Shown: positions 8,046 to 17,196 of the stretch, one piece after another
Numbering within the stretch: the first letter of the stretch is position 1
Layout: each line of letters begins with the position of its first letter
Source: Photobacterium lutimaris
GTDB taxonomy: Bacteria > Pseudomonadota > Gammaproteobacteria > Enterobacterales > Vibrionaceae
Direction of reading: 5' to 3'
Length of the DNA: 64,000 nt
NCBI RefSeq assembly: GCF_003025555.1
Contig: NZ_PYMH01000009.1
Span: 124,001-188,000, forward strand
The notes under the pieces: model-generated
Databases searched by the model: none
What the model saw: only the letters and a program-made list of their open reading frames with translations
Told to the model about the DNA's origin: nothing
Translations under genes and position numbers: made by a program

Positions 8046-9731
8046 TTACGCACTCTGGTTTTGCTGAGCTGATTCTTCACGCAATGCTCGGCGTAAGATC
8101 TTACCGACATTAGTTTTTGGAAGCTCATCTCGGAACTCAACAATTTTCGGCACCTTGTAACCTGTCAGGTGCTCGCGGCAGTGTTCAAGCAGCTCCTCGC
8201 GGGTTAGGCTGACATCGCGTTTAACCACGCAGATTTTAACCAGCTCACCAGAAACTTCATGAGGTTCACCAATTGCAGCGACTTCAAGTACTTTACTGTT
8301 AAGGGCAACGACATCTTCAATTTCATTCGGGTAAACGTTGAAGCCTGATACCAAAATCATGTCTTTCTTGCGGTCAACAATATGCAGGAAGCCTTCATCA
8401 TCAAAACGAACAATGTCACCCGTTGACAGCCACCCGTCTTCGGTCAGGACCTCTTTGCTCGCTTCCGGGCGCTGCCAGTAACCCTGCATCACCTGCGGGC
8501 CACGAACCTGAAGCTCACCCGTCTGATCGTTACCCAATACTTGGCCTTCGTCATCAACAATACGCACATCCGTTGAAGGAACCGGCAAGCCGATAGAACC
8601 ATTATAGTCGGTCAAATCATACGGGTAAGCGGCCACAAGCGGCGAACACTCCGTCAGGCCGTAGCCTTCGAGCAAGTAATTACCGGTAATTTGCTTCCAC
8701 TTTTCAGCCACAGCGCGCTGGACAGCCATACCGCCACCCACTGACAGACGAAGCTGACTGAAGTCAATTTCATGGAAATCTTCATTGTTGACCAACGCAT
8801 TAAACAAGGTGTTGACACCCGTGATGGCGGTGAACGGATAGCGCTGCAGCTCTTTGACAAACGTCGGGATATCACGCGGGTTAGTGATCAGCAGGTTACG
8901 TCCACCCATTTCGATAAACAGCAAGCAGTTCACGGTCAGGGCAAAGACATGGTACAGCGGCAACGCTGTTACTATCAGTTCGCGACCTTCAGTCAAGACC
9001 GGGCCGTATGCGCCTTTGGCCTGCATCACGTTAGCCAGCATGTTGCGGTGGCTAAGCACCGCCCCCTTAGCAACCCCTGTCGTACCGCCGGTATACTGCA
9101 AAAAAGCGGTATCGTCGCCTGACATAAACGGCTTAACATATTGCATACGACGACCTTTGCGCAAAGCCATGCGCATGGAGGTTGCGTGAGGAAGGTGGTA
9201 TTTAGGCACCATTTTCTTGATGTATTTCACCACAAAGTTAACCAGAGTACCCTTCGGGCGAGATAGCTGATCACCCAGGCTGGTCAGTACCACATGCTGG
9301 ACGCTGGTATTTTTAACGATGCTTTCTAGGGTATGGGCGAAGTTAGAAACAATGACGATCGCTTTGGCACCGGAGTCGTTCAACTGGTGCTCTAGCTCAC
9401 GCGGGGTATAAAGTGGGTTAACATTCACCACCACACAACCGGCACGTAAAATTCCAAACAGGGCAATTGGATACTGAAGTAGATTCGGCATCATGACCGC
9501 CACGCGGTCGCCTTTTTTTACCTTCAGTTCATTTTGCAGGTAGGCGGCAAAAGCACGGCTACGCTCTTCCAGCTTGCGGAAGGTCATGACCTGTCCCATA
9601 TTGATGAACGCTGTCTGATCAGCGTACTTGTGTACTGACTGCTCAAACATTTCAACCAATGACGGATACTGATCCGGGTTAATTTCAGCCGGTACATCTC
9701 CCGGATAGCGGTTAAGCCAAACCTTATCCAC
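8046..9731 (-). CDS. fadD: Long-chain fatty-acid-CoA ligase FadD
   Basis: Activates imported long-chain fatty acids to acyl-CoA at the inner membrane, feeding beta-oxidation. The 561-residue protein is close to E. coli FadD throughout (start (M)DKVWLNRYPGDVPAEINPDQ). The AMP-binding P-loop YTGGTTGVAKG lies near residue 214, the YGLTECSP motif near 361, and the FACS signature DGWLSTGDIVRFDDEGFL with the DRKKDMI loop near 430-460. The start codon is GTG at 9731 with a strong AAGGAG site 8 bases upstream. I saw no convincing FadR operator in the 114-base upstream gap. Confidence 0.97.
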   Translation of the reverse strand: MDKVWLNRYPGDVPAEINPDQYPSLVEMFEQSVHKYADQTAFINMGQVMTFRKLEERSRAFAAYLQNELKVKKGDRVAVMMPNLLQYPIALFGILRAGCVVVNVNPLYTPRELEHQLNDSGAKAIVIVSNFAHTLESIVKNTSVQHVVLTSLGDQLSRPKGTLVNFVVKYIKKMVPKYHLPHATSMRMALRKGRRMQYVKPFMSGDDTAFLQYTGGTTGVAKGAVLSHRNMLANVMQAKGAYGPVLTEGRELIVTALPLYHVFALTVNCLLFIEMGGRNLLITNPRDIPTFVKELQRYPFTAITGVNTLFNALVNNEDFHEIDFSQLRLSVGGGMAVQRAVAEKWKQITGNYLLEGYGLTECSPLVAAYPYDLTDYNGSIGLPVPSTDVRIVDDEGQVLGNDQTGELQVRGPQVMQGYWQRPEASKEVLTEDGWLSTGDIVRFDDEGFLHIVDRKKDMILVSGFNVYPNEIEDVVALNSKVLEVAAIGEPHEVSGELVKICVVKRDVSLTREELLEHCREHLTGYKVPKIVEFRDELPKTNVGKILRRALREESAQQNQSA

Positions 9732-9845
9732 TTTGCACTCTCCTTATTGATTTTGGCATGGTGCCTACACTGTGCTGGCAGGTAATTAAAACATGTGTTT
9801 ACACCGCAATTACAGCACACCTAACATACAAGTAACACTGGCCTA

Positions 9846-10757
9846 TTAGACCAATGCATTAAAATTTGAATTAAATAACAATATCTCATCCGCCACCCGT
9901 TCAGGACTCTGAAGGTGACAGTGGTGACCACCAGCAACCTCGATTTGCTCTAGCTGCTGCCACCCTTGAGCATCTGGTTGCTCTCGCTTCAATTTACGGT
10001 AACCGGTTTCGCCAATAATCGATAACACCGGACATTGCACCGATGCCACCAAGGCTCGGGACTGCTCGTGAGCCATTCGGTACAATGAATCGCACCGCAA
10101 GCGATTGTCATGTCGCCAGTACCAGCGCCCGTCGCGCTGCAAAACGGCCCGCGCCACCACCGGCTTGATCTGCTCTGGCATTAGGCCGTTGACGGCACAA
10201 CGGAGATCCAGTGCCTGCTGGAACGAGTCCATTGAGCGGTTCTGTCGCTGCTGCGCTCTCGCTCGGTAGCGTTGTCGGCTAACAATGCCCTGCCGAAGCC
10301 TATCTGGGGTACTTTCCGCCGTTTCAGACAATGGCGCTAAACCTTCAATCAACATCAGGGAGTCGACCTTATCGCCAAAAGCCGCGGCAAAACATACCGC
10401 CACCAATGCCCCCATAGAGTGGCCAACCAGCGTTACCTGTGGCTGATCCAACAAAGCGACCAACTGGGCCAAGTCATCAACATAATCGACAAAATGGTAG
10501 AAATTATCAGCCGACCTCGATGTCGAAAGCCCATGCCCAGGCCAATCAATGGCGATAATATGAAAGCGCTCGGACAACTTGCCAAATAAAGGGGCAAAGC
10601 TTGCAGCATTATCCTGCCAACCATGCAGCATGACCATGACTGGTTTTTGCGTTAACACGGCACTTAGCTGGGCTTTGTTTTCTATAGGCCTTTCGGAAGA
10701 AAACGAGGCCAGCCCTGACAGCCGCTGGTCGGCCAACTGAAACTCTATCTGATACAT
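9846..10757 (-). CDS. Alpha/beta-fold hydrolase upstream of fadD
   Basis: Serine hydrolase of 303 residues and unknown substrate. It shows the oxyanion-hole motif MLHGWQDNAASF (about 43-54), the IDWPGHGLS segment, the nucleophile elbow VGHSMGALV (serine about 114) and a late GGHHCHLQSPE that supplies the catalytic histidine. There is no signal peptide. It follows the slp gene by 6 bases and precedes fadD on the same strand, so a lipid or ester substrate is conceivable (inference). I do not recognise a characterised orthologue. Confidence 0.85.
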   Translation of the reverse strand: MYQIEFQLADQRLSGLASFSSERPIENKAQLSAVLTQKPVMVMLHGWQDNAASFAPLFGKLSERFHIIAIDWPGHGLSTSRSADNFYHFVDYVDDLAQLVALLDQPQVTLVGHSMGALVAVCFAAAFGDKVDSLMLIEGLAPLSETAESTPDRLRQGIVSRQRYRARAQQRQNRSMDSFQQALDLRCAVNGLMPEQIKPVVARAVLQRDGRWYWRHDNRLRCDSLYRMAHEQSRALVASVQCPVLSIIGETGYRKLKREQPDAQGWQQLEQIEVAGGHHCHLQSPERVADEILLFNSNFNALV

Positions 10758-10763
10758 AGCAAT

Positions 10764-11318
10764 TTACTTGGTCACCCGCTCCCTAACTTCAGCCCTTGAG
10801 AAGCCATTGTTAAGAAGGCTGGGTGAGCAATGTAGACCAACACAGCGCCTGAAACGGTCAAAATCATCGATCCAGACTTCCTGTTTCACTTGCCACAATT
10901 GGGTTCCTGTTGCGGCTACCACCGGGAAACGGTAGTTAAACTCGCCAACTTTACCGTCTTCTTCCCCATCAACATGCCCGGCAACAGAGACCAATCGCCC
11001 GGGATGGTATGCAATCGGTTCAAGGAAGCCATCAACATACGCGACGAAGCGTTGTTGGGCGCTACTGCCCAACTTGGGTTTACCGTCACTGCCTATCGGC
11101 ATGGCTACAATTTCCAGCCGGGTTTTCTGTTCACCGTTATCAATGGCGGCAATCACCCCACCAAGGCGGATTGCCTGACCAAAATCTTGGCCAGCAGGAT
11201 CGCTCAGCGCAGCAACATCTGTGATTGGGTCATCGCTATCGGTCATGAGGGCCTCAGGCACCGCGGCGCAGCCTATCATAGTCACAGCAAGCAACCCAAC
11301 GATTAGCTTCCTAAACAT
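10764..11318 (-). CDS. slp: Slp-family outer-membrane lipoprotein
   Basis: Lipoprotein of 184 residues related to the starvation/stationary-phase lipoprotein Slp. The chosen ATG at 11318 gives MFRKLIVGLLAVTMIGCAAVP, a lipoprotein signal with lipobox MIGC (lipidated cysteine near residue 17), and has a GGAG ribosome site. The upstream ATG at 11354 would bury the signal peptide and is rejected. The body is beta-rich with RLGGVIAAIDNGEQKTRLEIVAMP, YVDGFLEP and LVSVAGHVDG, as in the Slp/YeaY family. Role: envelope protein of unsettled function. Confidence 0.85.
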   Translation of the reverse strand: MFRKLIVGLLAVTMIGCAAVPEALMTDSDDPITDVAALSDPAGQDFGQAIRLGGVIAAIDNGEQKTRLEIVAMPIGSDGKPKLGSSAQQRFVAYVDGFLEPIAYHPGRLVSVAGHVDGEEDGKVGEFNYRFPVVAATGTQLWQVKQEVWIDDFDRFRRCVGLHCSPSLLNNGFSRAEVRERVTK

Positions 11319-11406
11319 CGGTAACTCCATTGTAAATGATGAATATCCGCACAATTCCTGAGCACCAGGCAGCTAATCGCACAGCTTATTCCAATGTGAC
11401 ACGGTA

Positions 11407-11688
11407 TTAAACATAGACATCGACCCCTACCAACATCGAGAGTTCATCTCGCTTGTGCTGGTGCATCACCCCCATATAGCTCTCCAATGCCTGACGGTTT
11501 CTCCCCTCGGGTTGATCATACTGGATATGACTGTGCGCAGCGTCGAGCAACTCAGGGTCACGCACTGATTGGGCAACGGCCTTGGCAACAGGGGTGGGTT
11601 CACTGGCCCCGTTAACAGAGGTGCGGGTGACTTTCGTCTTTGAAGGCGTTTGGGGTATTGTGACAGGAAGGCGCTGAATAGAAACCAT
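11407..11688 (-). CDS. Small uncharacterised protein
   Basis: A 93-residue protein that I cannot assign. The N-terminal third is rich in P, T, S and K (VTIPQTPSKTKVTRTS) and looks disordered. The second half is helical (PVAKAVAQSVRDPELLDAAHSHIQY and RQALESYMGVMHQHKRDELSMLVGVDVYV). There is no signal peptide or membrane segment. Support for a real gene is its position between slp and tsaB on the same strand with no overlap with other genes. The ribosome site is weak, so confidence is moderate. Confidence 0.6.
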   Translation of the reverse strand: MVSIQRLPVTIPQTPSKTKVTRTSVNGASEPTPVAKAVAQSVRDPELLDAAHSHIQYDQPEGRNRQALESYMGVMHQHKRDELSMLVGVDVYV

Positions 11689-11765
11689 AGGAAACGTCCA
11701 GTATCCAAGTGATTGCCGAGTATGCTACAACCATAGTATGCATACACGGCAATGAGGCAAACGTA

Positions 11766-12467
11766 TTATTCGCGACCCGGCAATTTTTTCCAGGTGACTG
11801 TATCACGGAGGTACACAGGGCTAGCTTCCTCAGCTAACACCGCCTCGCCACGAGCCAATGCATATTTGGCCAAATGCACCATATCCGCGGCATCCGGGTA
11901 AAGTACCGAACCCGATACAGCTTCAACAGGTAATTGTGCCAGTTGTTCAGCATAGCTTTCCCAGCCTGTACCGGCCGTTAACCACTGGCCTTCACTCAAT
12001 GGCAGTTGCGTGATCAACATCTCAGGCTTAATAACTAACTCACTGCCTTGCACTACCCAGTCGCCATCTGCCTGACGGCGATACTGACCCCAGTAGATTT
12101 CATTCATGCGGGCATCAATGGCTGCCATCACCTGCTCGGCCTGATGCTGGCGGTATGACCCCTGTGCCATCGCGGCCAAGGTCGAGATACCTAGCATCGG
12201 CAGATCTGCACCAAATGCCAAGCCCTGAGCAATACCAATGCCGATACGTACCCCGGTAAAGCTACCTGGACCACGGCCAAAAGCCAGTGCATCAAGTTGG
12301 TTTAATTTTAGGCCAGCCTGTGCCAGTACGTTATCCACCATCGGCAGCACCTTGGTGGTGTGCTCACGTGGCGCATACTCACAGAGAGAAATCACTTCAT
12401 CGCCCACCAGAAGGGCGACGGAACAGTTTTCGGTGGCAGTATCTACTGCAAGAATTTTGTTGCTCAT
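11766..12467 (-). CDS. tsaB: tRNA threonylcarbamoyladenosine factor TsaB (YeaZ)
   Basis: Partner of TsaD and TsaE in making t6A37 on ANN-decoding tRNAs. The 233-residue ASKHA-fold protein starts MSNKILAVDTATENCSVALL and has the GRGPGSFTGVRIGIGIAQGLA motif (about 65-85) that marks the family. The length matches YeaZ. Its ATG directly abuts the yoaA stop codon at 12468-12470, which implies translational coupling. Confidence 0.96.
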   Translation of the reverse strand: MSNKILAVDTATENCSVALLVGDEVISLCEYAPREHTTKVLPMVDNVLAQAGLKLNQLDALAFGRGPGSFTGVRIGIGIAQGLAFGADLPMLGISTLAAMAQGSYRQHQAEQVMAAIDARMNEIYWGQYRRQADGDWVVQGSELVIKPEMLITQLPLSEGQWLTAGTGWESYAEQLAQLPVEAVSGSVLYPDAADMVHLAKYALARGEAVLAEEASPVYLRDTVTWKKLPGRE

Positions 12468-14426
12468 TCAAGCCTCTGAATGCTGTTCTTCGGTTGTGGC
12501 AGGCTCTTGGCGGCCATTAACCGAAGATAAGAATTGCCCGACGCTAACAACATCCCGAGTTCGCGGGATAGACGGCAGGCTGTTAAGAAAGACCGCGCCA
12601 TAAGGACGCGTTACTAACCGGTTGTCACAGATCACCAGGACACCTTTATCCTGTGTATCACGAATAAGTCGACCGACCCCTTGCTTGAGGGTGATCACCG
12701 CATCCGGGATCTGTACTTGCGCAAAAGGATCCCCACCACGTAAACGGCAGTCCTCTATACGCGCTTTCAGCAGCGGATCATCCGGTGCTGTAAAGGGTAA
12801 TTTATCAATGATAACACAGCTTAGGGCCTGCCCTCTAACATCCACGCCTTCCCAGAAGGCACCAGTCGCTATCAACAAGGCATTACCCCGCTCAAGGTAT
12901 TCCGCCAGCAACTTCTGCTTGGTCGTTTCGCCCTGCACCAATACGGGAAGGTCGAGCTTGGCCCGGAACCCTTCGGCCAACTCACGAACCATCTGATGTG
13001 AGGTACACAAGAAGAAACAGCGCCCCTGGTTCTCTTCAATAACAGGGGCCATCATCTCCACCAGTCGTTCTGCAATACCAAAGCTATTGGGCTCAGGCAA
13101 AAAGCGGGGCACGCACAGCAGCGCCTGTTGCTGGTAATCAAACGGGCTTTCCAGCGAAAACTGCTGCTTAGGTTTGAGTCCCAGCCGCTGGCTGAAATGG
13201 CTAAAGTCCTCGTTTACCGCAAGGGTCGCCGAGGTAAAGATCCACGCTCCCCCCTGCTGCTCGATCTGCTCACTGAACTTATCGGCCACCGACAATGGCG
13301 TAATGTGCAGGCTGAAATGACGGGGGGTACATTCATACCAATAGGAATAGCCGGTAATGCTGGTATCGCAGACCCGCTCTAGCCGTGCCTTGATTAAGGT
13401 CGCCCGTTCAAAGGCCGCGTCCAGCAACTGGCTCCGGCCCAATGCCAACTTCAGCACTTCGTGGGTTAAATCCAAGGCGTCATTCAAACGGGTGATTTCT
13501 CGCTGAATCGCTTGGCTGGTTATCGCTTCGCGCCAGTTGCCGCGAAAACCGGGTTCGCCAAGTACAATACGCATATCGGCCGCCGCTTGGTACAGCCTGT
13601 CGGCGGTTTTTTGCAGCTGGCGCATATCCTTGGCTTCGGTGCGATAGCCAATCTCAACATCTTTCGCCAGCTCTTGGATCTGACGGCTTGATAAGCTCTG
13701 GCCAAAATACTGGCTGGCAATATCTGGCATTTGGTGGGCTTCATCAAAGATGAATACCTCGGCTTCGGGGATCAATTCGCCAAAACCGGTTTCTTTGATC
13801 GCCTGATCGGCCAAAAAGAGGTGGTGGTTGACTACCACGACATCGGCTTCCATTGCCCGACGGCGCGCTTTGACCACAAAGCAGTCGTCATAGGACGGAC
13901 ATTCCCGGCCGAGGCAGTTGTCATTGGTCGAGGTGATCATCGGGATCACCGGACTGTCTTCGGCAATATCCTCACAATCGCCCAAATCACCGCTCTTGGT
14001 CGACGACGACCAGCTCCGAACCTGAACCAACTGACTCAACAGTTTCGGATCGGTATGGACGCCATGGCTTTCGGTGATTTGACGACTCAGCCGATCGAGA
14101 CATAAGTAATTCGACCGCCCTTTGAGCAAAGACACCCGGCCGGTAAAACCGAGAGCATCCGCCATCAAGGGCAAATCCCGGTGGAACAATTGTTCCTGCA
14201 GGTTTTTGGAGCCTGTAGAAATTATGGTCTTTTTACCACTGACCAAAGCGGGTACCAAATAAGCAAACGTCTTGCCGGTTCCCGTTCCCGCTTCAACAAC
14301 AAGCTGGCTCTCGGTCTTAATGGCATCGGCCACGGCTTGCGCCATATCGATTTGCGGCTGGCGGGCCTGGAACCCGGGGATGGCTTTATCTAGCGCACCG
14401 CCGGAGGCAAAAAACTTGGCTATCAT
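12468..14426 (-). CDS. yoaA: DinG-family Fe-S DNA helicase YoaA
   Basis: XPD/DinG-type 5'-3' helicase of 652 residues. Walker A EAGTGTGKT lies at about 45-53. The iron-sulphur cluster cysteines fit NYLCLDR, then DCEDIAED and CLGRECPSYDDC (about 107-175). The DEAH box is FIFDEAHQMPD near residue 230. Helicase C-terminal motifs include FEGVDV-like FWEGVDVRG and QGVGRLIRD near 590. In E. coli YoaA pairs with the replication clamp-loader protein chi and is SOS-related; I did not find a LexA box here. It is the first gene of the yoaA-tsaB pair. Confidence 0.94.
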   Translation of the reverse strand: MIAKFFASGGALDKAIPGFQARQPQIDMAQAVADAIKTESQLVVEAGTGTGKTFAYLVPALVSGKKTIISTGSKNLQEQLFHRDLPLMADALGFTGRVSLLKGRSNYLCLDRLSRQITESHGVHTDPKLLSQLVQVRSWSSSTKSGDLGDCEDIAEDSPVIPMITSTNDNCLGRECPSYDDCFVVKARRRAMEADVVVVNHHLFLADQAIKETGFGELIPEAEVFIFDEAHQMPDIASQYFGQSLSSRQIQELAKDVEIGYRTEAKDMRQLQKTADRLYQAAADMRIVLGEPGFRGNWREAITSQAIQREITRLNDALDLTHEVLKLALGRSQLLDAAFERATLIKARLERVCDTSITGYSYWYECTPRHFSLHITPLSVADKFSEQIEQQGGAWIFTSATLAVNEDFSHFSQRLGLKPKQQFSLESPFDYQQQALLCVPRFLPEPNSFGIAERLVEMMAPVIEENQGRCFFLCTSHQMVRELAEGFRAKLDLPVLVQGETTKQKLLAEYLERGNALLIATGAFWEGVDVRGQALSCVIIDKLPFTAPDDPLLKARIEDCRLRGGDPFAQVQIPDAVITLKQGVGRLIRDTQDKGVLVICDNRLVTRPYGAVFLNSLPSIPRTRDVVSVGQFLSSVNGRQEPATTEEQHSEA

Positions 14427-14570
14427 AGGCTTTTGAATATCTAGGCTTTCGACTATCTGCTTTAGGAAAACGGGCTTTAGGCAACACCGTCGGATGACCG
14501 GTCATTATGCCAATATTCCCACTTAGCAGCCATGATTTATTCCAGCCGCCGCGTGTAATACCAAACGTCG

Positions 14571-15044
14571 TTATTCGGCTGCCACTATGTCTGCCTTAGT
14601 GGAATCAACAATAGCCAACAACTCTTGCTGCTCTTTTTCAGGGAGCTCATATTTATTGAATACACCGGTAAGCAGTACCACCATATGTTGCCACTCAGCC
14701 GGTGTAATGTTGAGAGGCTGATGGGAATTTTTCATTGCACGCCCTGTATACTGGCATGGGCCACCAGTTGCTTGGCAGATCATCGTAGTCACTTGATACT
14801 TTAAGTAAGCTGCCGGGACACTTTTTCTTGCCAGATCAACCGCTGGGTTACTATTAAGTACATCATCAACAACCATCACATCAATGAAGTCATTCACTAC
14901 CACAGTGATAGGTGCCAGGCCCCCCAAGCGGTTATACAACAATTCAGGATCTTCAGCGTGCGTTACCGCAATCGCATAATGGAAAAGCGGATAAAACGCG
15001 AGAAGGCCGAGCCCCCCTGCCCATATTTTCGGTAATCTTTTCAT
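14571..15044 (-). CDS. Exported group-1 truncated haemoglobin
   Basis: Haem protein of 157 residues from the ATG at 15044, which has a GAGGAA ribosome site (the ATG at 15098 is less likely). Residues 1-30 (MKRLPKIWAGGLGLLAFYPL...THA) form a signal peptide or membrane anchor. The truncated globin fold follows: LYNRLGGLAPI, FIDVMVVDDVL, then GGPCQYTGRAMKNSHQPLNIT with proximal histidine H108. Most truncated globins are cytosolic; an exported copy suggests oxygen or nitric-oxide chemistry in the envelope (inference). It is divergent from purU. Confidence 0.85.
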   Translation of the reverse strand: MKRLPKIWAGGLGLLAFYPLFHYAIAVTHAEDPELLYNRLGGLAPITVVVNDFIDVMVVDDVLNSNPAVDLARKSVPAAYLKYQVTTMICQATGGPCQYTGRAMKNSHQPLNITPAEWQHMVVLLTGVFNKYELPEKEQQELLAIVDSTKADIVAAE

Positions 15045-15174
15045 GGGAAGTTCCTCGTCAATGTCACTTTGTACAAAGTAATAAATCCATTTACTCAATA
15101 TTTATGTTTTGACCCTGAAAACGATCCGATGTAAATAAAAGAAAGGATTTATATATTTTAGTGCAAGGAAGAAC

Positions 15175-16008
15175 ATGGAAAAGAAAACCCTGCTGACCGA
15201 TTGCCCGGATGCAATGGGCCTGATCAGCAAAATCACCAATATCTGTTACAAGCACCAGCTCAATATTGTTCACAACAATGAGTTTGTCGATCACTCCCAT
15301 AGCCAGTTTTTTATGCGCACCGAACTGGAAGGCTACTTCAATGACGAAACCTTCCTTTTCGATCTGGACCGTGCACTGCCTGAAGGGAGTCAACGACGCC
15401 TGATCGGTTCAGAGCGTAAACGCATTGTGATCATGGTGACCAAAGAAGCTCACTGCTTGGGTGATATTCTGGTCAAAACCTTTGATGGCACACTCGATAT
15501 CGAAATTGCCGCCATTGTCGGCAACTACGACCATTTGGCTGAGCTCGCCCGCAACTTTGGTATTCCCTACCATCACATCAGCCATGAAGGGATCAGCCGG
15601 GACGAGCATGAGGCCCTATTGCTTGAAACCGTGCAGCAGTACACGCCCGATTATGTGGTGCTGGCCAAATACATGCGTATTCTCACGCCGAATTTCGTTG
15701 CCCAGTTTCCCCATAAAATCATCAATATCCACCATAGCTTCCTGCCAGCCTTTATCGGTGCCAAACCTTACCAGCAAGCCTTTGAACGCGGGGTGAAAAT
15801 CATTGGTGCCACAGCCCACTTTGTGACTAACGATCTTGATGAGGGCCCGATCATTACCCAGAACGTGATTCCGGTTGACCATAATTTCAGTGCCAAAGAC
15901 ATGGCACGAGCAGGCAAAGATGTTGAAAAGTCGGTGCTGAGTAAAGCCCTAGGCTTAGTGATTGATGATCGGGTCTTTGTTCACGGTAACCGGACTGTGA
16001 TTTTGTAA
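15175..16008 (+). CDS. purU: Formyltetrahydrofolate deformylase
   Basis: Hydrolyses 10-formyl-THF to formate and THF, balancing one-carbon pools and supplying formate to PurT. The 277-residue protein has an N-terminal ACT regulatory domain (about 5-80, TDCPDAMGLISKITNICYKH) and a formyltransferase-like catalytic domain (about 83-277). The latter shows VVLAKYMRILT, NIHHSFLPAFIGAKPY (catalytic N and H) and the conserved aspartate in HFVTNDLDEGPII. An AAGGAAG ribosome site lies 5 bases before the ATG. Confidence 0.96.
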   Translation: MEKKTLLTDCPDAMGLISKITNICYKHQLNIVHNNEFVDHSHSQFFMRTELEGYFNDETFLFDLDRALPEGSQRRLIGSERKRIVIMVTKEAHCLGDILVKTFDGTLDIEIAAIVGNYDHLAELARNFGIPYHHISHEGISRDEHEALLLETVQQYTPDYVVLAKYMRILTPNFVAQFPHKIINIHHSFLPAFIGAKPYQQAFERGVKIIGATAHFVTNDLDEGPIITQNVIPVDHNFSAKDMARAGKDVEKSVLSKALGLVIDDRVFVHGNRTVIL

Positions 16009-16077
16009 TCACCAACAACACTGAACGCCAAGCAGCAGGGCAAATTATCAAAAACGCATAAAGGCATCCATGTCGCT

Positions 16078-16107
16078 CCTACCCACCATCCATGGTGGGT
16101 AGGTTTT
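16078..16107 (+). terminator. Terminator of purU
   Basis: Perfect 11-bp stem CCTACCCACCA/TGGTGGGTAGG with a 4-base loop and TTTT. Confidence 0.85.
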
Positions 16108-16182
16108 GCTAATTTACCCTGCTACTCTCGCAGAAGGAGTACCACAGATTCGATCAGTTCAATAAAGGAGTGACTTCTTTGC

Positions 16183-16773
16183 TTACTCCGCTTCACTCTC
16201 AATGACGGCTTTTAGTGAATGCGGGTGCAGCTTAATACAAACCCCATCTTGCTTGAAAGCATAGGTTGGGTTGGAAAGGCGCTCTTTCTCACCTGACGGG
16301 CAGCTGGCTTTCACCTTAATGCCTTTATCGACTAATTTGTCCCACTGACTCGCTAACTCAGGAAACGCTTGATCCAAAGTGACCTTCAACACATCGGTAT
16401 CGCCTGCCTTTGATGGGATCACAAATTCGATATGCTCCCATCCCTCTTGCGGATACGCTTTTTCCCCCGGATACGGTAATTCCAGTGCTTCGATCTGCCA
16501 AGGACCGCAGCTAAGCGGGGTATTAAAGCCAATCACCACAATCGGCCGGCCGTTGATTTCATTGGTCGACCACTCCTTGCCATAAGCCAGCCACGCCTTG
16601 TGCAACTGCTCTGCAACGTCCCAATCGTTGACCCGCAAAGCAATATGATCCGCTTGGTAACTGGCAAGCGATAGGCCCAACTCTTCGGCAAGGCGTTCAA
16701 TTTTCGCCATGAAAGCGGGTAACTGGGCCAACATTTGCTCTGGTAACAGACCTTTTTGTTCTAGCTTGTGCAT
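16183..16773 (-). CDS. yecM: YecM-type VOC-family protein
   Basis: Vicinal-oxygen-chelate fold protein of 196 residues, function unknown. It contains YQADHIALRVNDWDVAEQL, the QIEALELPYPGEKAYPQEGWEHIEFVIP core and the terminal YAFKQDGVCIKLHPHSL, all typical of YecM. The conserved H and E residues (H in ADHIALR, E in WEHIEFV, H in LHPH) could bind a metal. The ATG at 16773 is chosen for its GGAG site; the track ATG at 16794 lacks one. It is divergent from argS, as in E. coli. Confidence 0.88.
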   Translation of the reverse strand: MHKLEQKGLLPEQMLAQLPAFMAKIERLAEELGLSLASYQADHIALRVNDWDVAEQLHKAWLAYGKEWSTNEINGRPIVVIGFNTPLSCGPWQIEALELPYPGEKAYPQEGWEHIEFVIPSKAGDTDVLKVTLDQAFPELASQWDKLVDKGIKVKASCPSGEKERLSNPTYAFKQDGVCIKLHPHSLKAVIESEAE

Positions 16774-17196
16774 GTCTTTTCTCCGATTATTCACGCTGAG
16801 CGATTGAACGCATAATTATCCATAGTTTTCGGCTTGACAACAGCCCTATTCGCATCGGCAAAGCCCTTGTGCTTGCTAGACTCCTGCATATTTTTCACCC
16901 CACTATGGATATTAAAAAAAAATCGCAATCTATTGTCTTTACGGCTTGCCAAACCACCTAAATTTGTGGGTATTATTAGGGCAATGCAACCAGCGTATTC
17001 AAGATGTCTCCCCTCTTCCACTTCTGAGGCGGCCCCGTCAAAAATACTCACGTAAATAAATTATCACTTGGTGCTATCTTTATAGGCCAATGGTCGTGAT
17101 TATTTTTGACGGTTATATCCCTTGAATACGGTGCCGTTTTTGCCTCGCCAATTTGCATTACTTATTGGCGTTACAAACGATTTAAAGGATAAGCGT
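16774..17196. other. Divergent yecM-argS intergenic region
   Basis: About 420 bases with no supported gene. It holds an AT tract around 16910-16925 and a possible argS -35 element TTGACG at about 17107. I see no strong operator or terminator. Confidence 0.45.

Noticed and set aside
14427..14570. LexA box sought upstream of yoaA
   Set aside because: No CTGT-N8-ACAG sequence is present in the gap.
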